Shown: positions 55,321-63,646, counted from the stretch's first letter. The stretch: DNA of 64,000 nucleotides from Mycobacterium kyorinense (GCF_002101735.1 NZ_LQPE01000038.1:86229-150228); one strand, 5' to 3'. Notes: generated by a model from the sequence alone, not told the origin. Program-made: numbers and translations.

Positions 55321-56238
55321 GTGAGCACCACACGCTTGGCGGCGGTGAGCATGGGCGGCATCGTCGCCTCGGTTCCGTTGGGCTTGGTGATCGGGCTATC
55401 GCTGGGCGCTCTCGGCGGTGGTGGGTCCATCCTGGCAGTGCCGGCCCTGGTCTATGGGGCGGGCGAGGCGGCCCACGCGGCGACGACGACTTCGCTGGTG
55501 GCGGTGGGTGCCACGGCGTTGGTCGGGATGGTTGGCCACTTGCGCGAGGGCCGGGTGCGGCTGGTCTCGGGGTTGGTCTTCGGGCTGGTCGGCGTCGGGG
55601 GCTCGCTGCTCGGTTCACTGCTCAGCCGTGCGATTCCCAATAGCATTCTGATGCTTGCTTTTTCGGCGCTGATCCTGGCGGCTGCGTGGCGCATGCACGC
55701 GCGGCACACCGAGACACCTTGTCACACCAAGCAGTTGGCCACGGTCACCGCCGGTAGCGACCGGGATCAACCAGCGACCCGCATCAACCCCTCGGCGACG
55801 GCAGCCGCAGATCGTCCTGATAGGAGACCGACCGGTGAACGTGACGACGGTCAGGAACGGACGAAGGCGGTCACCGCCTGGCGGGTAGTCATCGCCGGCA
55901 GCGTGGTGGGCTTCCTCACCGGATTCTTCGGGGTCGGTGGCGGCTTTGTGATCGTACCGGCCTTGGTGTTGGCGCTGGGCTACCAGATGCCCGTCGCGGT
56001 CGGGACCTCGCTGGTGGTGATCGCCATCAGCTCGGCCGAAGGGCTGGTGTTTCGCCTTTCCGGCGAAGCGATCGACTGGCAGCTGGCGATCCCGTTCACC
56101 CTGGCTGCAATGGTCGGGGTCCTCGTCGGCGACGCGGTCGCCGCCCGGGTGCCGGCGGCCCGGCTCACCACGTTGTTCGTGTGGCTCCTCGTCGCCGTCG
56201 CCGGCTACACCGCGGTCCAGTCGTTGCTGCAGATGTGA
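55321..56238 (+). CDS. TauE/SafE family sulfite or sulfur-compound exporter
   Basis: 305 aa, two repeated halves of four helices. Each half opens with the family glycine-rich segment: LVIGLSLGALGGGGSILAVP and FLTGFFGVGGGFVIVPALVL. A hydrophilic loop of about 60 residues (CHTKQLATV to DDGQERTKAV) separates them. Members export sulfite, sulfoacetate or similar anions; in Staphylococcus a TauE protein is in the CstR regulon. The start is GTG 55321, 6 bases after the DUF2892 stop. Confidence 0.85.
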   Translation: MSTTRLAAVSMGGIVASVPLGLVIGLSLGALGGGGSILAVPALVYGAGEAAHAATTTSLVAVGATALVGMVGHLREGRVRLVSGLVFGLVGVGGSLLGSLLSRAIPNSILMLAFSALILAAAWRMHARHTETPCHTKQLATVTAGSDRDQPATRINPSATAAADRPDRRPTGERDDGQERTKAVTAWRVVIAGSVVGFLTGFFGVGGGFVIVPALVLALGYQMPVAVGTSLVVIAISSAEGLVFRLSGEAIDWQLAIPFTLAAMVGVLVGDAVAARVPAARLTTLFVWLLVAVAGYTAVQSLLQM

Positions 56239-56320
56239 GCCAGCGGGCTGGACGCGTCGGCTTGGGGGCCGGTGCTTACAGTCGAAGCAAACCGAGATAT
56301 CTGGAGGGGCGCAGAGCCTA

Positions 56321-57679
56321 ATGTCGTCGACCGGTGTACTGCTCGCCTCGGCGGCCTCACCGCTGGATCTTCTTGCCGCGCGCGAGCAGATGGCGGTCTC
56401 GTTGGGCTGGCACATCATCCTGGCCTGCTTGGGCGTCGGGATGCCGGGGTTGACGCTGTTCGTCGAGTGGCGGGGTGTGCGCACCGGTGATGACGCCTAT
56501 CGGCTGCTGGCGCACCGGTGGGCCAAGGCGATGGGGGTGCTGTTCGCCATCGGCGCGGTGTCGGGCACGATTCTCAGCTTCGAGATGGGTCTGCTGTGGC
56601 CGGGCATGATGGCCAGCTACGGGCAGGTCATCGGCCTGCCGTTCGCGATGGAAGGCATCGCGTTTTTCATCGAGGCGATCTTTTTGGGCATCTACCTCTA
56701 CGCCTGGGACCGGTTGCCAGCGCGCGCTCACCTGGCTTCGGGCATCCCGATCGTCGTCGCGGGCGTGGCCTCGGCATTTTTCGTAGTGAGTGCCAACGCA
56801 TGGATGAACCAGCCGCGCGGCTTTCATCTCAGCGACGGGCACGTCAGCGCGGTCGACCCGTGGGCCGCGATGTTCAACCCCGCCACCCCGCCGGAGACCA
56901 TCCACATGATTCTGGCCGCGTTCATGGTGTCCGGATTTCTCATCGCCAGCGTGTACGCGGTGGGGTTGCTGCGCGGCCGTCGCGACCGCTACCACCGGCT
57001 CGGGTTCCTGGTCCCGTTCAGCGCCGCCGCGATCGTCACCCCCGTGCAGATCGTTGCAGGTGACTACGCTGCCCGGTTTTTGGCCAGCAATCAGCCGACC
57101 AAGCTGGCTGCGATCGAAGGCGTTTATCACACCGGATTGCACGTCCCGCTTACCGTCGCGGGGTTCCCCGCCGACGGCCACCTGCGTTATGGCCTAAAGA
57201 TCCCGGACGGACTGTCGCTGCTGGTCGGTTTCCGTCCGGAAACCGTCATCACCGGCCTGGACAGCGTTCCCGCCGACGCCCCCCCCCCCCCCGCTGCGGT
57301 TCACCTGACGTTCGACCTGATGGTCGGCGTCGGCTTCGCGTTGCTGCTGCTCGGCATTTGGCTGGCGGTGGCCTGGTGGCGACGCCGCGACCTGCCCCGC
57401 ACCCGGTGGTTCCTGCGCGCTGCAGCGGTCGCCGGGGTGGCCGCGTGTGCGGCGCTGGAGGCCGGTTGGGTCACCACCGAGGTCGGACGCCAACCCTGGA
57501 TCGTCTGGGGATACCAGAGAACCGCTGACGCGGTGAACCCCGCGCCTGGCCTGGCGACCAGCCTGTTCGTGGTGGCCATGGTTTATGTGGTGTTGACCCT
57601 CGGCACGATTGTCGTGCTGCGACGCATGGCCCGCACTAACCGCAAGGCAGCGCCGCAAGAGCCGGCGGTCGCCCGATGA
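56321..57679 (+). CDS. cydA: Cytochrome bd/CIO-type quinol oxidase subunit I
   Basis: 452 aa, about nine membrane helices. Heme ligands match CydA: His in LGWHIILACLG (b595/d), His in TIHMILAAFMVSG (b558) with a following Met position, and FEMGLLWPG and the GRQPW signature (EVGRQPWIVWGY). The Q loop is short, as in cyanide-insensitive oxidases. This oxidase reduces oxygen with quinol and is known in E. coli to resist sulfide, which inhibits aa3 oxidases. A 14-C tract inside the gene keeps the frame open here. ATG 56321, SD GGAGGGG. Confidence 0.92.
   Translation: MSSTGVLLASAASPLDLLAAREQMAVSLGWHIILACLGVGMPGLTLFVEWRGVRTGDDAYRLLAHRWAKAMGVLFAIGAVSGTILSFEMGLLWPGMMASYGQVIGLPFAMEGIAFFIEAIFLGIYLYAWDRLPARAHLASGIPIVVAGVASAFFVVSANAWMNQPRGFHLSDGHVSAVDPWAAMFNPATPPETIHMILAAFMVSGFLIASVYAVGLLRGRRDRYHRLGFLVPFSAAAIVTPVQIVAGDYAARFLASNQPTKLAAIEGVYHTGLHVPLTVAGFPADGHLRYGLKIPDGLSLLVGFRPETVITGLDSVPADAPPPPAAVHLTFDLMVGVGFALLLLGIWLAVAWWRRRDLPRTRWFLRAAAVAGVAACAALEAGWVTTEVGRQPWIVWGYQRTADAVNPAPGLATSLFVVAMVYVVLTLGTIVVLRRMARTNRKAAPQEPAVAR
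57279..57292. repeat. C14 homopolymer inside the cydA-like gene
   Basis: Fourteen consecutive C, the longest mononucleotide run I noticed in the window. It lies in the reading frame as GCC-CCC-CCC-CCC-CCC-GCT (APPPPA) in the loop after residue 318. A gain or loss of one or two C would frameshift the last 130 codons and remove the GRQPW region and ligand helices. It could therefore be a phase-variation tract or a sequencing artefact. Confidence 0.95.
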
Positions 57680-58704
57680 ACCTGGCGAACGCCTCGATGG
57701 CGGTGCTGTGGGTCGGCCTTACGCTGTATGTTTTGTTCGCCGGCGCGGACTTCGGCGCCGGATTCTGGGATCTGTTCGCCGGGGGAACTGAGCGAGGCCG
57801 CGGGCAGCGAGAGCTGATCGAGCATTCCATCGGCCCAGTGTGGGAGGCCAACCACGTGTGGCTCATTTTCGTGCTGGTGCTGCTGTGGACGGGGTTCCCG
57901 CCGGTATTCGCCGCCGTCATGTCCACCTTGTACGTCCCGCTGACGCTGGTGGCGCTGGGCATCATCGTGCGTGGCGCGGGATTCGCGTTCCGCAAGGCCA
58001 GCGATCAGCTCGGTAGCCAGCGGTTGTTCGGCGCCGCGTTCGCGCTGTCCTCGGTGATCACGCCGTTCTTTCTGGGCACCGTCGCCGGCGGCATTGCTTC
58101 TGGCCGTGTCCCGATCGGGTTGGCGCGCGGTGACCTGTTCGGCAGCTGGTGGAACCCGAGCTCGGTGCTGGGCGGCGCGCTCGCCGTCGGCGCGGCCGCC
58201 TACCTGGCGGCGGCCTACCTGTGCGCCGATGCCCGCCGCGAAGGCCACCTTGAGCTCGCCGAGGCGTTCCGGTTGCGGGCTCTGGCGACCGGCGTGGTGC
58301 TCGGCGTGGTCGCGCTCGGAGGCATCGCCGTGCTGCGCGCCGACGCGCCACGGCTGTTTCATGGCCTGACACACCGGGCGCTTCTGCTGGTCGTCTTCTC
58401 AGCAGCGGCGGGGGCGGCATCGCTGGTGCTGCTGCGCCGCCGGCGCTACCTGGCGGTGCGGGCCACCGCAGGGTTGGCGGTGGGAACCTTGTTGTGGGGC
58501 TGGGCGGTCGCCCAGTATCCCTACCTGCTGGAACCGAACATCACGATCGACGACGCTGCTGCCAATCCGGCCGTGCTCGCATCGATGTTGATCACGCTCG
58601 GCCTCGGTGCGCTGCTGCTCGTTCCCTCGCTGCTCTGGCTGTATCTGATCTTTCAGCGCGAGCGGCCAAGCTCGCTTGGCCGCTCTGCAGTCGCAGGCGG
58701 CTGA
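57676..58704 (+). CDS. cydB: Cytochrome bd/CIO-type quinol oxidase subunit II
   Basis: 342 aa, about eight membrane helices, partner of the subunit above. The CydB pattern is clear: LFAGADFGAGFWDL near the N-terminus, then IGPVWEANHVWLIFVLVLLW and FFLGTVAGGIASGRVP. It starts within the stop of subunit I (ATGA, four-base overlap). The assembly transporter genes cydDC are not in this window; the chromosomal pair may serve. It is convergent with the protoglobin gene. Confidence 0.92.
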   Translation: MNLANASMAVLWVGLTLYVLFAGADFGAGFWDLFAGGTERGRGQRELIEHSIGPVWEANHVWLIFVLVLLWTGFPPVFAAVMSTLYVPLTLVALGIIVRGAGFAFRKASDQLGSQRLFGAAFALSSVITPFFLGTVAGGIASGRVPIGLARGDLFGSWWNPSSVLGGALAVGAAAYLAAAYLCADARREGHLELAEAFRLRALATGVVLGVVALGGIAVLRADAPRLFHGLTHRALLLVVFSAAAGAASLVLLRRRRYLAVRATAGLAVGTLLWGWAVAQYPYLLEPNITIDDAAANPAVLASMLITLGLGALLLVPSLLWLYLIFQRERPSSLGRSAVAGG

Positions 58705-58841
58705 AACAAATGCGGGAGAAGATTGAGTGCGAAACTTAAGGTCGGCGACCACGTAGATATCTTCCGATGCCTTTTAAGCCCTATTAGATTTGCCTGCCCT
58801 TCACGGTATGCCCTCTACGGAATCGGTCGCCTTCGCTGGTC

Positions 58842-59426
58842 TTACCACAGATCCCCTGCAAACGGTCGGGACCATAGCACCAGCGAGACCGTTACGGCTT
58901 TGAACCACGCTTGCTGCATGGCGTCGACTTCGGCGGTGTCACTCTCGTGCGCGGCAAGCAGGTCGCGGATGGTCAGCGTCACCGGCACGATGAGCGCCGT
59001 TATATGACGCAGCGGCACATGAGTGCGGGGCGAGTCCACCGCATCGGTCCGATTCTTCTTCGTCGAGTGATGGCGAAGCCCGATCTCCTCCTGATAAGCC
59101 AGCCAGCGTTCGTCGAAGTCCCGGGTGCACAAGTCGATGACCCACTGCCCGAACCTGCCTCGCACGGCTGCGAGGTAGTCGCTGTCCGGCTCGCCGTCTG
59201 GTCCGACGAAGGCGTCGACCAGGTGTGGTGTGCCGCCGATGAAGTCATAAAAAACGTCTTGGACCTCCGATACGTGCGGCCGCAGAATCTCTCCGGCGCG
59301 GCGCAGCGCCGCAGCGTCGGCTTCGGTCCACATGACGTCGGTGAGCAACTGTGCGAGGTCCGCACGTTGCACCGGCGAAGGCGGAAGAGTCTGGTCGTAG
59401 GTGTAACCAGCAACGACATTCGACAC
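58842..59426 (-). CDS. Protoglobin
   Basis: 194 aa single-domain sensor globin of the protoglobin family. N-terminal segment SNVVAGYTYDQTLPPSPV, then helices with VSEVQDVFYDFIGGTPHLVD and DFDERWLAYQEEIGLRHH, which carries the proximal-His region. LRHITALIVPVTLTIRDLLA follows. Length fits the family (about 195). It binds heme and gaseous ligands (O2, CO, NO). GTG 59426 has GGAAGGA eight bases before; the frame is open further to 59606. It is divergent from the cstR-like gene and next to cydB. Confidence 0.85.
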   Translation of the reverse strand: MSNVVAGYTYDQTLPPSPVQRADLAQLLTDVMWTEADAAALRRAGEILRPHVSEVQDVFYDFIGGTPHLVDAFVGPDGEPDSDYLAAVRGRFGQWVIDLCTRDFDERWLAYQEEIGLRHHSTKKNRTDAVDSPRTHVPLRHITALIVPVTLTIRDLLAAHESDTAEVDAMQQAWFKAVTVSLVLWSRPFAGDLW

Positions 59427-59740
59427 GATGCGGTCCTTCCTGCGCGTAGCTTCCCATGCCCAGGTATTGCCACATGCAAGCGTCCCAAACCGCGCCCGCC
59501 ACTCCGGTACAACAGAACTCCGACGCAGGCCGTGTCCGAGCGCACGGCCGCAAGGTTGAGGACTACGCTCTCGAGTCCACCGCCGTGACCGGTTGCGTCG
59601 GAACAACTCCGGGTTCGATTACGATCTGCGCCTCGCAGTTTCCGGGATGCGCCCCAAACCGAGGTGTTCGTCGGCAGCGAGGAGCCGGCGGTCGTGCGGG
59701 CTCCAGCCGGCCTCGAATCTGGCCCACTGCAGTCGGCATA
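59427..59740. other. Intergenic between protoglobin and CsoR-like gene
   Basis: About 310 bases with no supported gene. It holds the protoglobin promoter and the upstream part of the repressor promoter. Plus-strand frames at 59456-59755 look like chance reading. Confidence 0.4.
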
Positions 59741-59758
59741 TACCCCCTCGGGTAATAT
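59741..59758 (+). promoter_or_regulatory. CsoR/CstR-type operator and -10 of the repressor gene
   Basis: TACCCCCTCGGGTAATAT. The palindrome TACCC-N4-GGGTA is perfect (59741-59754). A putative -10 TAATAT (59753-59758) begins inside the right arm. This fits autoregulation of the repressor whose GTG starts 31 bases further. Same geometry as the sites at 51685 and 60726. Confidence 0.65.
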
Positions 59759-59765
59759 GGACTAA

Positions 59766-60059
<294 letters not shown>

Positions 60060-60078
60060 ACGGAAGGAAAAGCAACCT

Positions 60079-60477
60079 ATGAACCTTGGATTGTCCACCA
60101 CCGTGCGCGCCACGTTTGCCGACGCAGTCGCCCGCACCCGCAAGGCGCTTGCCGACCACGACTTTGGCGTGCTCACCGAAATTGACGTGAAAGCGACGCT
60201 CAAGGAAAAGCTCGGCCAAGACATGGAGGACTACCTGATCTTGGGCGCGTGCAACCCGCCGCTGGCTCACCGCGCGGTCGAGATAAACCGCCAGATCGGG
60301 CTGCTGCTGCCCTGCAACGTCGTGGTGCGCACCGACCCATCCGACTCCGCGTGCATCGTCGTCGAAGCGATGAATCCGCAGGTGCTGGTGGAGGTGACCG
60401 GCGAACCTGGGCTTAAGCCGGTTGCCGCGGAGGTCACCGACAAGCTGCAAGCTGCGATTGACTCGCTGAAGGCGTAG
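60079..60477 (+). CDS. DUF302 protein
   Basis: 132 aa. The family pattern is TFADAVARTRKALADHDFGV and KLGQDMEDYLILGACNPPLA (conserved Cys in GACNP), then LLLPCNVVVRTD. DUF302 proteins occur with CsoR-like regulators and thiol/oxidative genes in many bacteria; the biochemical role is unknown. It starts 19 bases after the repressor stop with GGAAGGAAAAG upstream, so the two are an operon. Confidence 0.85.
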   Translation: MNLGLSTTVRATFADAVARTRKALADHDFGVLTEIDVKATLKEKLGQDMEDYLILGACNPPLAHRAVEINRQIGLLLPCNVVVRTDPSDSACIVVEAMNPQVLVEVTGEPGLKPVAAEVTDKLQAAIDSLKA

Positions 60478-60723
60478 CTTCGTCGGGGCTTCTGCACCGC
60501 GCATCTGCGGTATGGCCGTCCTCTCGGTGCCCGCGGCGGCCACCGGCTGAAACGTGACTACGCGGCCGCACAACCCCGGCTCGTCCCCTGTCGCCCGGAC
60601 CGCTTCGACAAGCACGGCCGCCGGGTGCGCGCTTCGGACGTCGGGTCGTCACTTACCTGTTAATCGAGCCGCCAGGATCGAATCAAAGCCACGCTGTCTC
60701 GTCAGCTGAACCTCCGGTCCCAA
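60478..60723. other. Intergenic upstream of the AhpD-like gene
   Basis: About 245 bases between the DUF302 stop and the operator below. I see no gene or clear hairpin. Confidence 0.4.
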
Positions 60724-60749
60724 AATACCCCGGCGGGTATTGCTATAGT
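60724..60749 (+). promoter_or_regulatory. CsoR/CstR-type operator with extended -10 promoter
   Basis: AATACCC-CGGC-GGGTATT (60724-60741) is a perfect 7-bp palindrome with a 4-base centre. It is followed at once by TGCTATAGT, an extended -10 with TATAGT at 60744-60749. The start codon ATG is at 60757, where transcription would begin, so a leaderless mRNA is likely. The palindrome replaces the -35 zone, as expected for a repressor site. Confidence 0.7.
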
Positions 60750-60756
60750 GGGGATC

Positions 60757-61125
60757 ATGGCTGAGCACACCCACCACGACGTACTCAATTACCTCAACCC
60801 CCAACACCGCGCCTTGCGCAAATTGATCCCCGAGGTTTACGAGGGTTTCGCCCAAATGAGCAAAGGCGCGCTGAACCCAGGTGCGTTGGACAGAAAAACG
60901 AAGGAACTCATCGCCATCGCCATCGGCGTCGTGGCCGGCTGCGATGGCTGCATCGCCTCACACGCCCAAGGGGCCGTGCGCGCTGGCGCCTGCAAGGAAG
61001 AAGCGGCGGAAGCCATCGGTGTCACGTTCCTCATGCACGGCGGTCCGGCGACCATTTACGGTGCCCGTGCATACGACGCCTTTTGTGAGTTCGCCGACGC
61101 CGAAGCCGGCACCGCCACAGGGTGA
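60757..61125 (+). CDS. AhpD-like carboxymuconolactone decarboxylase family protein
   Basis: 122 aa. The redox motif CxxC is in VAGCDGCIASHAQGA with the AhpD His following. The protein would act as a thiol-disulfide or peroxidatic protein; decarboxylase activity is not implied by the family name. It is preceded by the best operator in the window. A GTG three codons before the ATG is in frame, but the -10 at 60744-60749 makes the ATG the likely 5' end of a leaderless mRNA. Confidence 0.88.
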   Translation: MAEHTHHDVLNYLNPQHRALRKLIPEVYEGFAQMSKGALNPGALDRKTKELIAIAIGVVAGCDGCIASHAQGAVRAGACKEEAAEAIGVTFLMHGGPATIYGARAYDAFCEFADAEAGTATG

Positions 61126-61186
61126 CCTGGCTCAGCGCCACGCCGCTCTTCGCTTCAAGATGTACAACGGCGAAAAGACGCAAGCA

Positions 61187-61336
61187 ATGGCAGCAAACAA
61201 TCGCACCAGCGCTGATTTCCAGATCAACGGTCCTGGACAATTCAATCGTGCGAGGCACTTCTGGGGCCCACGGTGCGGCCGCTGCCATGCGTTCGCGCCG
61301 GTCTTCGAACGGTTCGCCCAAAATACCGCCCGCTAA
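61187..61336 (+). pseudogene. Thioredoxin remnant (frameshifted)
   Basis: The frame ending at 61336 reads HFWGPRCGRCHAFAPVFERF, a thioredoxin active-site region with CxxC. The N-terminal part of the fold (STVLDNSIV) lies in the neighbouring frame just upstream, so one indel near 61250 separates them. The C-terminal half of the fold is missing (stop TAA after QNTAR). The gene therefore seems dead, or at best encodes a 49-residue fragment. Confidence 0.55.
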
Positions 61337-61377
61337 AGCTCAGCAGCCCAACGGCTTTCATCAGGATTGGAGTCAAA

Positions 61378-61542
61378 ATGTGTTACCCCGTACCCTGTCG
61401 GAGTTGCGGCAAGCTCACCTGGGCCGGCTGCGGTCAGCACGCGGAGCGGGTCATGAAGTCAGTGCCAGTAAGTCAGCGATGCATCTGCCGCAATAACACG
61501 TCAAAATCAGCAATCCGTGCTGGTCACTGGCCCAGTGCTTGA
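61378..61542 (+). CDS. Small Cys-rich protein (putative zinc knuckle)
   Basis: 54 aa: MCYPVPCRSCGKLTWAGCGQ then RVMKSVPVSQRCICRNN. Seven cysteines in all, six of them paired as CxxC or CxC and CGKxTWAGCGxH, look like a zinc ribbon; similar tiny proteins occur in other mycobacteria by memory. A GGAG lies before the ATG (AGGATTGGAGTCAAA). The last 16 residues are less typical, so the ancestral stop might have been nearer to residue 40. Function unknown. Confidence 0.6.
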   Translation: MCYPVPCRSCGKLTWAGCGQHAERVMKSVPVSQRCICRNNTSKSAIRAGHWPSA

Positions 61543-62220
61543 CCAAAAAACCCCAACTACATCGATTCAGCGATGTATCCGCACGCAGATAGAGTTGACG
61601 ACCGAACTTCGTGAAGCATTGGAGCGCAACGGAAATCTGGCAGTCACCGATACTTTAGCTGCTAAGCGCCGCGACAGACTCGCCGAAGCTTCCGCCACGC
61701 TGATCAGCGAAGCGGTGGACTTGCCGGGTTGCAAAGATTGCGTACCAATTCCGTTGCTTCACAACGATTTATAGTGCTGCGCACAAGCGGTATCAGCTAT
61801 ATGCCCGTCGTAGAACTACGGCGGTTTGTACACGGCAGATCTTCACGCGCGTCCATTGCGGAGATCTTTGGGCATCCGCCGTCGTTGAAGTCGACGTGGT
61901 CGCTGACGGTGAGGGCCCGGTTCGTTGGCATGTATGCGCCGCCGAATGCCTTTGTGCTGCAGGGCAGTTCACGTTCAGGCGCGCTCGGGACTCGGAGTAG
62001 GTTCTGCGAGGCCACCAAGCGCAACTGTGCGAGCGGGTCGATGCGCTGGGGGGCTGAGCAGCAGCGGACCTTCCTCGCCATCGACTCCTGCTGAGCGTGG
62101 CCTACAACAAGCCAAGCAACATGGCGCCAGCTTGCGGTTGCCCAAAGGTATGGGCGGCGAAGCTGTCCACGGCGGTCCCCGGCGTCCGTCTAACGGTTGA
62201 GGGAACAAGCACATTTCCGA
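61543..62220. other. Low-information stretch with no firm gene
   Basis: About 680 bases. A plus-strand frame from GTG 61517 to 61774 (85 codons) has an internal stretch TELREALERNGNLAVTDTL that could be protein but matches nothing I know and overlaps the small Cys-rich gene. Another plus frame 61729-62094 and a minus frame 61797-62081 look random. The codon pattern suggests decay. Confidence 0.35.
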
Positions 62221-62374
62221 ATGGAGAAGGTCGTGCGATTTGTCAAATTCATGCGCGGTACGGCCGGACGGTTGCGGGACGGTTGCCGCGCTGGTCTTCG
62301 TCGGGCTGCGCTTCGTCGAGGACACCGCCGGGATCGTCGTGCTGGTGGCTGGGCGCGCCGGGAGCAGACCATGA
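62221..62374 (+). pseudogene. Possible DUF2892-like fragment, frameshifted
   Basis: From ATG 62221 the frame reads MEKVVRFVKFMRGTAGRL, then the +1 frame reads TVAALVFVGLRFVEDTAGIV and VLVAGRAGSRP to a TGA that overlaps the next ATG (ATGA). The combination of a basic start plus one membrane helix resembles a short DUF2892 module, with one indel near 62275. Coding status is uncertain; the four-base overlap with the next gene is the main argument. Confidence 0.35.
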
Positions 62375-62829
62375 ACGAGTCAGACATCGTCGTGTCCGAC
62401 GACCTCGCACAGGACGAATCGGCCAAGGCGATTACCCGTGGTTTTACCGACATGCTGATCGGCATCGCTCTGCTCGCCGGTGGTCTGGTCGCGATGTGCT
62501 TTCCCGTCTATCTCGACGCGTATGATCAGTGGGGTATGCAGGTCAACTGCGGCAACGGCTATCACGGCGAGTTGCTGCAGGCGACGGTCGACGACAGCGG
62601 TGGTGTAGACCCCCAATCGGCGGCGACTGGCGCGCCGCGGATTGTCCGGCCCGCCCTGCACTATGTCGACAGTTGCAACAGCGCTCTAGTGCACCGGCGT
62701 GCCTGGGCAGTGCCTGTGGCCGGTGCCGGGGCGGTTATTCTCATCCTCGAGCTGCTGGCATGGGCGCGGGGCGGGTCGACGACCGCAACCCTCCCAGTCT
62801 TGTTGACTGCCGGAAAGCGGGAGATCTGA
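62371..62829 (+). CDS. Two-helix membrane protein, unknown family
   Basis: 152 aa. An acidic N-terminus (NESDIVVSDDLAQDESAKAI) leads to helix 1 (DMLIGIALLAGGLVAMCFPV), an extracytoplasmic loop of about 70 residues with two cysteines (QVNCGNG, YVDSCNS) that may form a disulfide, and helix 2 (AWAVPVAGAGAVILILELLA). GGGAGCAGACC precedes ATG 62371. I do not recognise it. The open frame extends upstream, but that part is the shifted fragment above. Confidence 0.6.
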   Translation: MNESDIVVSDDLAQDESAKAITRGFTDMLIGIALLAGGLVAMCFPVYLDAYDQWGMQVNCGNGYHGELLQATVDDSGGVDPQSAATGAPRIVRPALHYVDSCNSALVHRRAWAVPVAGAGAVILILELLAWARGGSTTATLPVLLTAGKREI

Positions 62830-62922
62830 CGGGAGTTTGGAAATGGCTTTTACCATGAAGCCGATGCGAGTCCGCGGAAACCGGTCGGGAAACCCTACAC
62901 GCTGCGCGAACTGACCGCCGCG

Positions 62923-63501
62923 GTGCTGTACTTCGTACCATTGGCACCCCGCGCGGTCTGGGGACTGCACCGAATGGATATGAGGTTGCGTGAGCAGGTT
63001 ATGGTGACCGTCGCCAGGGCCAACGGCTGCCGGATGTGCAGCTATATCCATCAGGAATGGGCTATCCGAGCAGGTGTTTCCGACGACGAAATCGCCCAAC
63101 TCGAAGGCACCCATCCCGCAGAGTTCGATCGGGCCAGGTGGAGCGCCGTTGGCTACGCGCGGTCGCTCGCCGAGAATGACTTCAAGCAGGTGCCCGATCA
63201 GATATTTGCGGATGCGGCCAGGTACTACTCTCCGGGCGAGCTGCGCAACATCGAGGTAGCTGCGCTGCTGATGACCATGGCCAATCGGTCAGTAAACACC
63301 GTGGATGCGCTGTTTTCCCGGCTACGCGGGGTGCCCGTCTCGCAATCACTCACATCCGAAATCGCTATCACCGCAGCACTGGTGGCGGCCTTACCGATTG
63401 GCGTGCCGGTGCTCTGCCTCACCCTGCGGAAATCACCGCATCGACTGGTGCGCGACTTCCGCGCGTTCACCGACGGTGAGCCGACGAACAGCACTAGATG
63501 A
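62923..63501 (+). CDS. Carboxymuconolactone decarboxylase family protein with C-terminal membrane helix
   Basis: 192 aa from a GTG. AhpD-type redox site ARANGCRMCSYIHQEWAIRA (CxxC, His three later), and a C-terminal helix ITAALVAALPIGVPVLCLTL that may anchor it. Coding-like sequence continues upstream in the same frame (EADASPRKPVGKPYTLRELT) to the stop at 62829 without a start codon. In the other frame an ATG at 62843 with GGGAGTTTGGAA reads MAFTMKPMRVRG, so a one-base indel near 62860-62880 may have broken the original start. Confidence 0.7.
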   Translation: MLYFVPLAPRAVWGLHRMDMRLREQVMVTVARANGCRMCSYIHQEWAIRAGVSDDEIAQLEGTHPAEFDRARWSAVGYARSLAENDFKQVPDQIFADAARYYSPGELRNIEVAALLMTMANRSVNTVDALFSRLRGVPVSQSLTSEIAITAALVAALPIGVPVLCLTLRKSPHRLVRDFRAFTDGEPTNSTR

Positions 63502-63600
63502 GTAATTCCTAACCGCGGCGGCGGGTGAGTTGCGGCGGGTTGTTGATGCGTACCGCTGTTGGTTGTCTGTGCGGCGTGGCGGCTTGTGACTGATGTGGTT

Positions 63601-63646
63601 GGAGGGCATCGATGGACGTTTGTGACGACGAACCTCGATGCCCTCC
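63601..63646 (+). promoter_or_regulatory. Inverted repeat around the transposase start
   Basis: GGAGGGCATCGA (63601-63612) and TCGATGCCCTCC (63635-63646) are perfect 12-base inverted repeats with a 22-base loop. The GTG at 63622 lies in the loop, and the GGAGGG that would serve as ribosome site lies in the left arm. Read-through mRNA from outside would hide the site, a known way to limit transposase synthesis; applied here by inference. Confidence 0.6.

Noticed and set aside
61517..61774. 85-codon plus frame downstream of the Cys-rich gene
   Set aside because: Overlaps the small gene, no ribosome site and no family.
61797..62081. Minus-strand frame with FGGAY-like stretch suggesting a carboxylase fragment
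   Set aside because: The match is only a few residues and the rest does not fit a carboxyltransferase.
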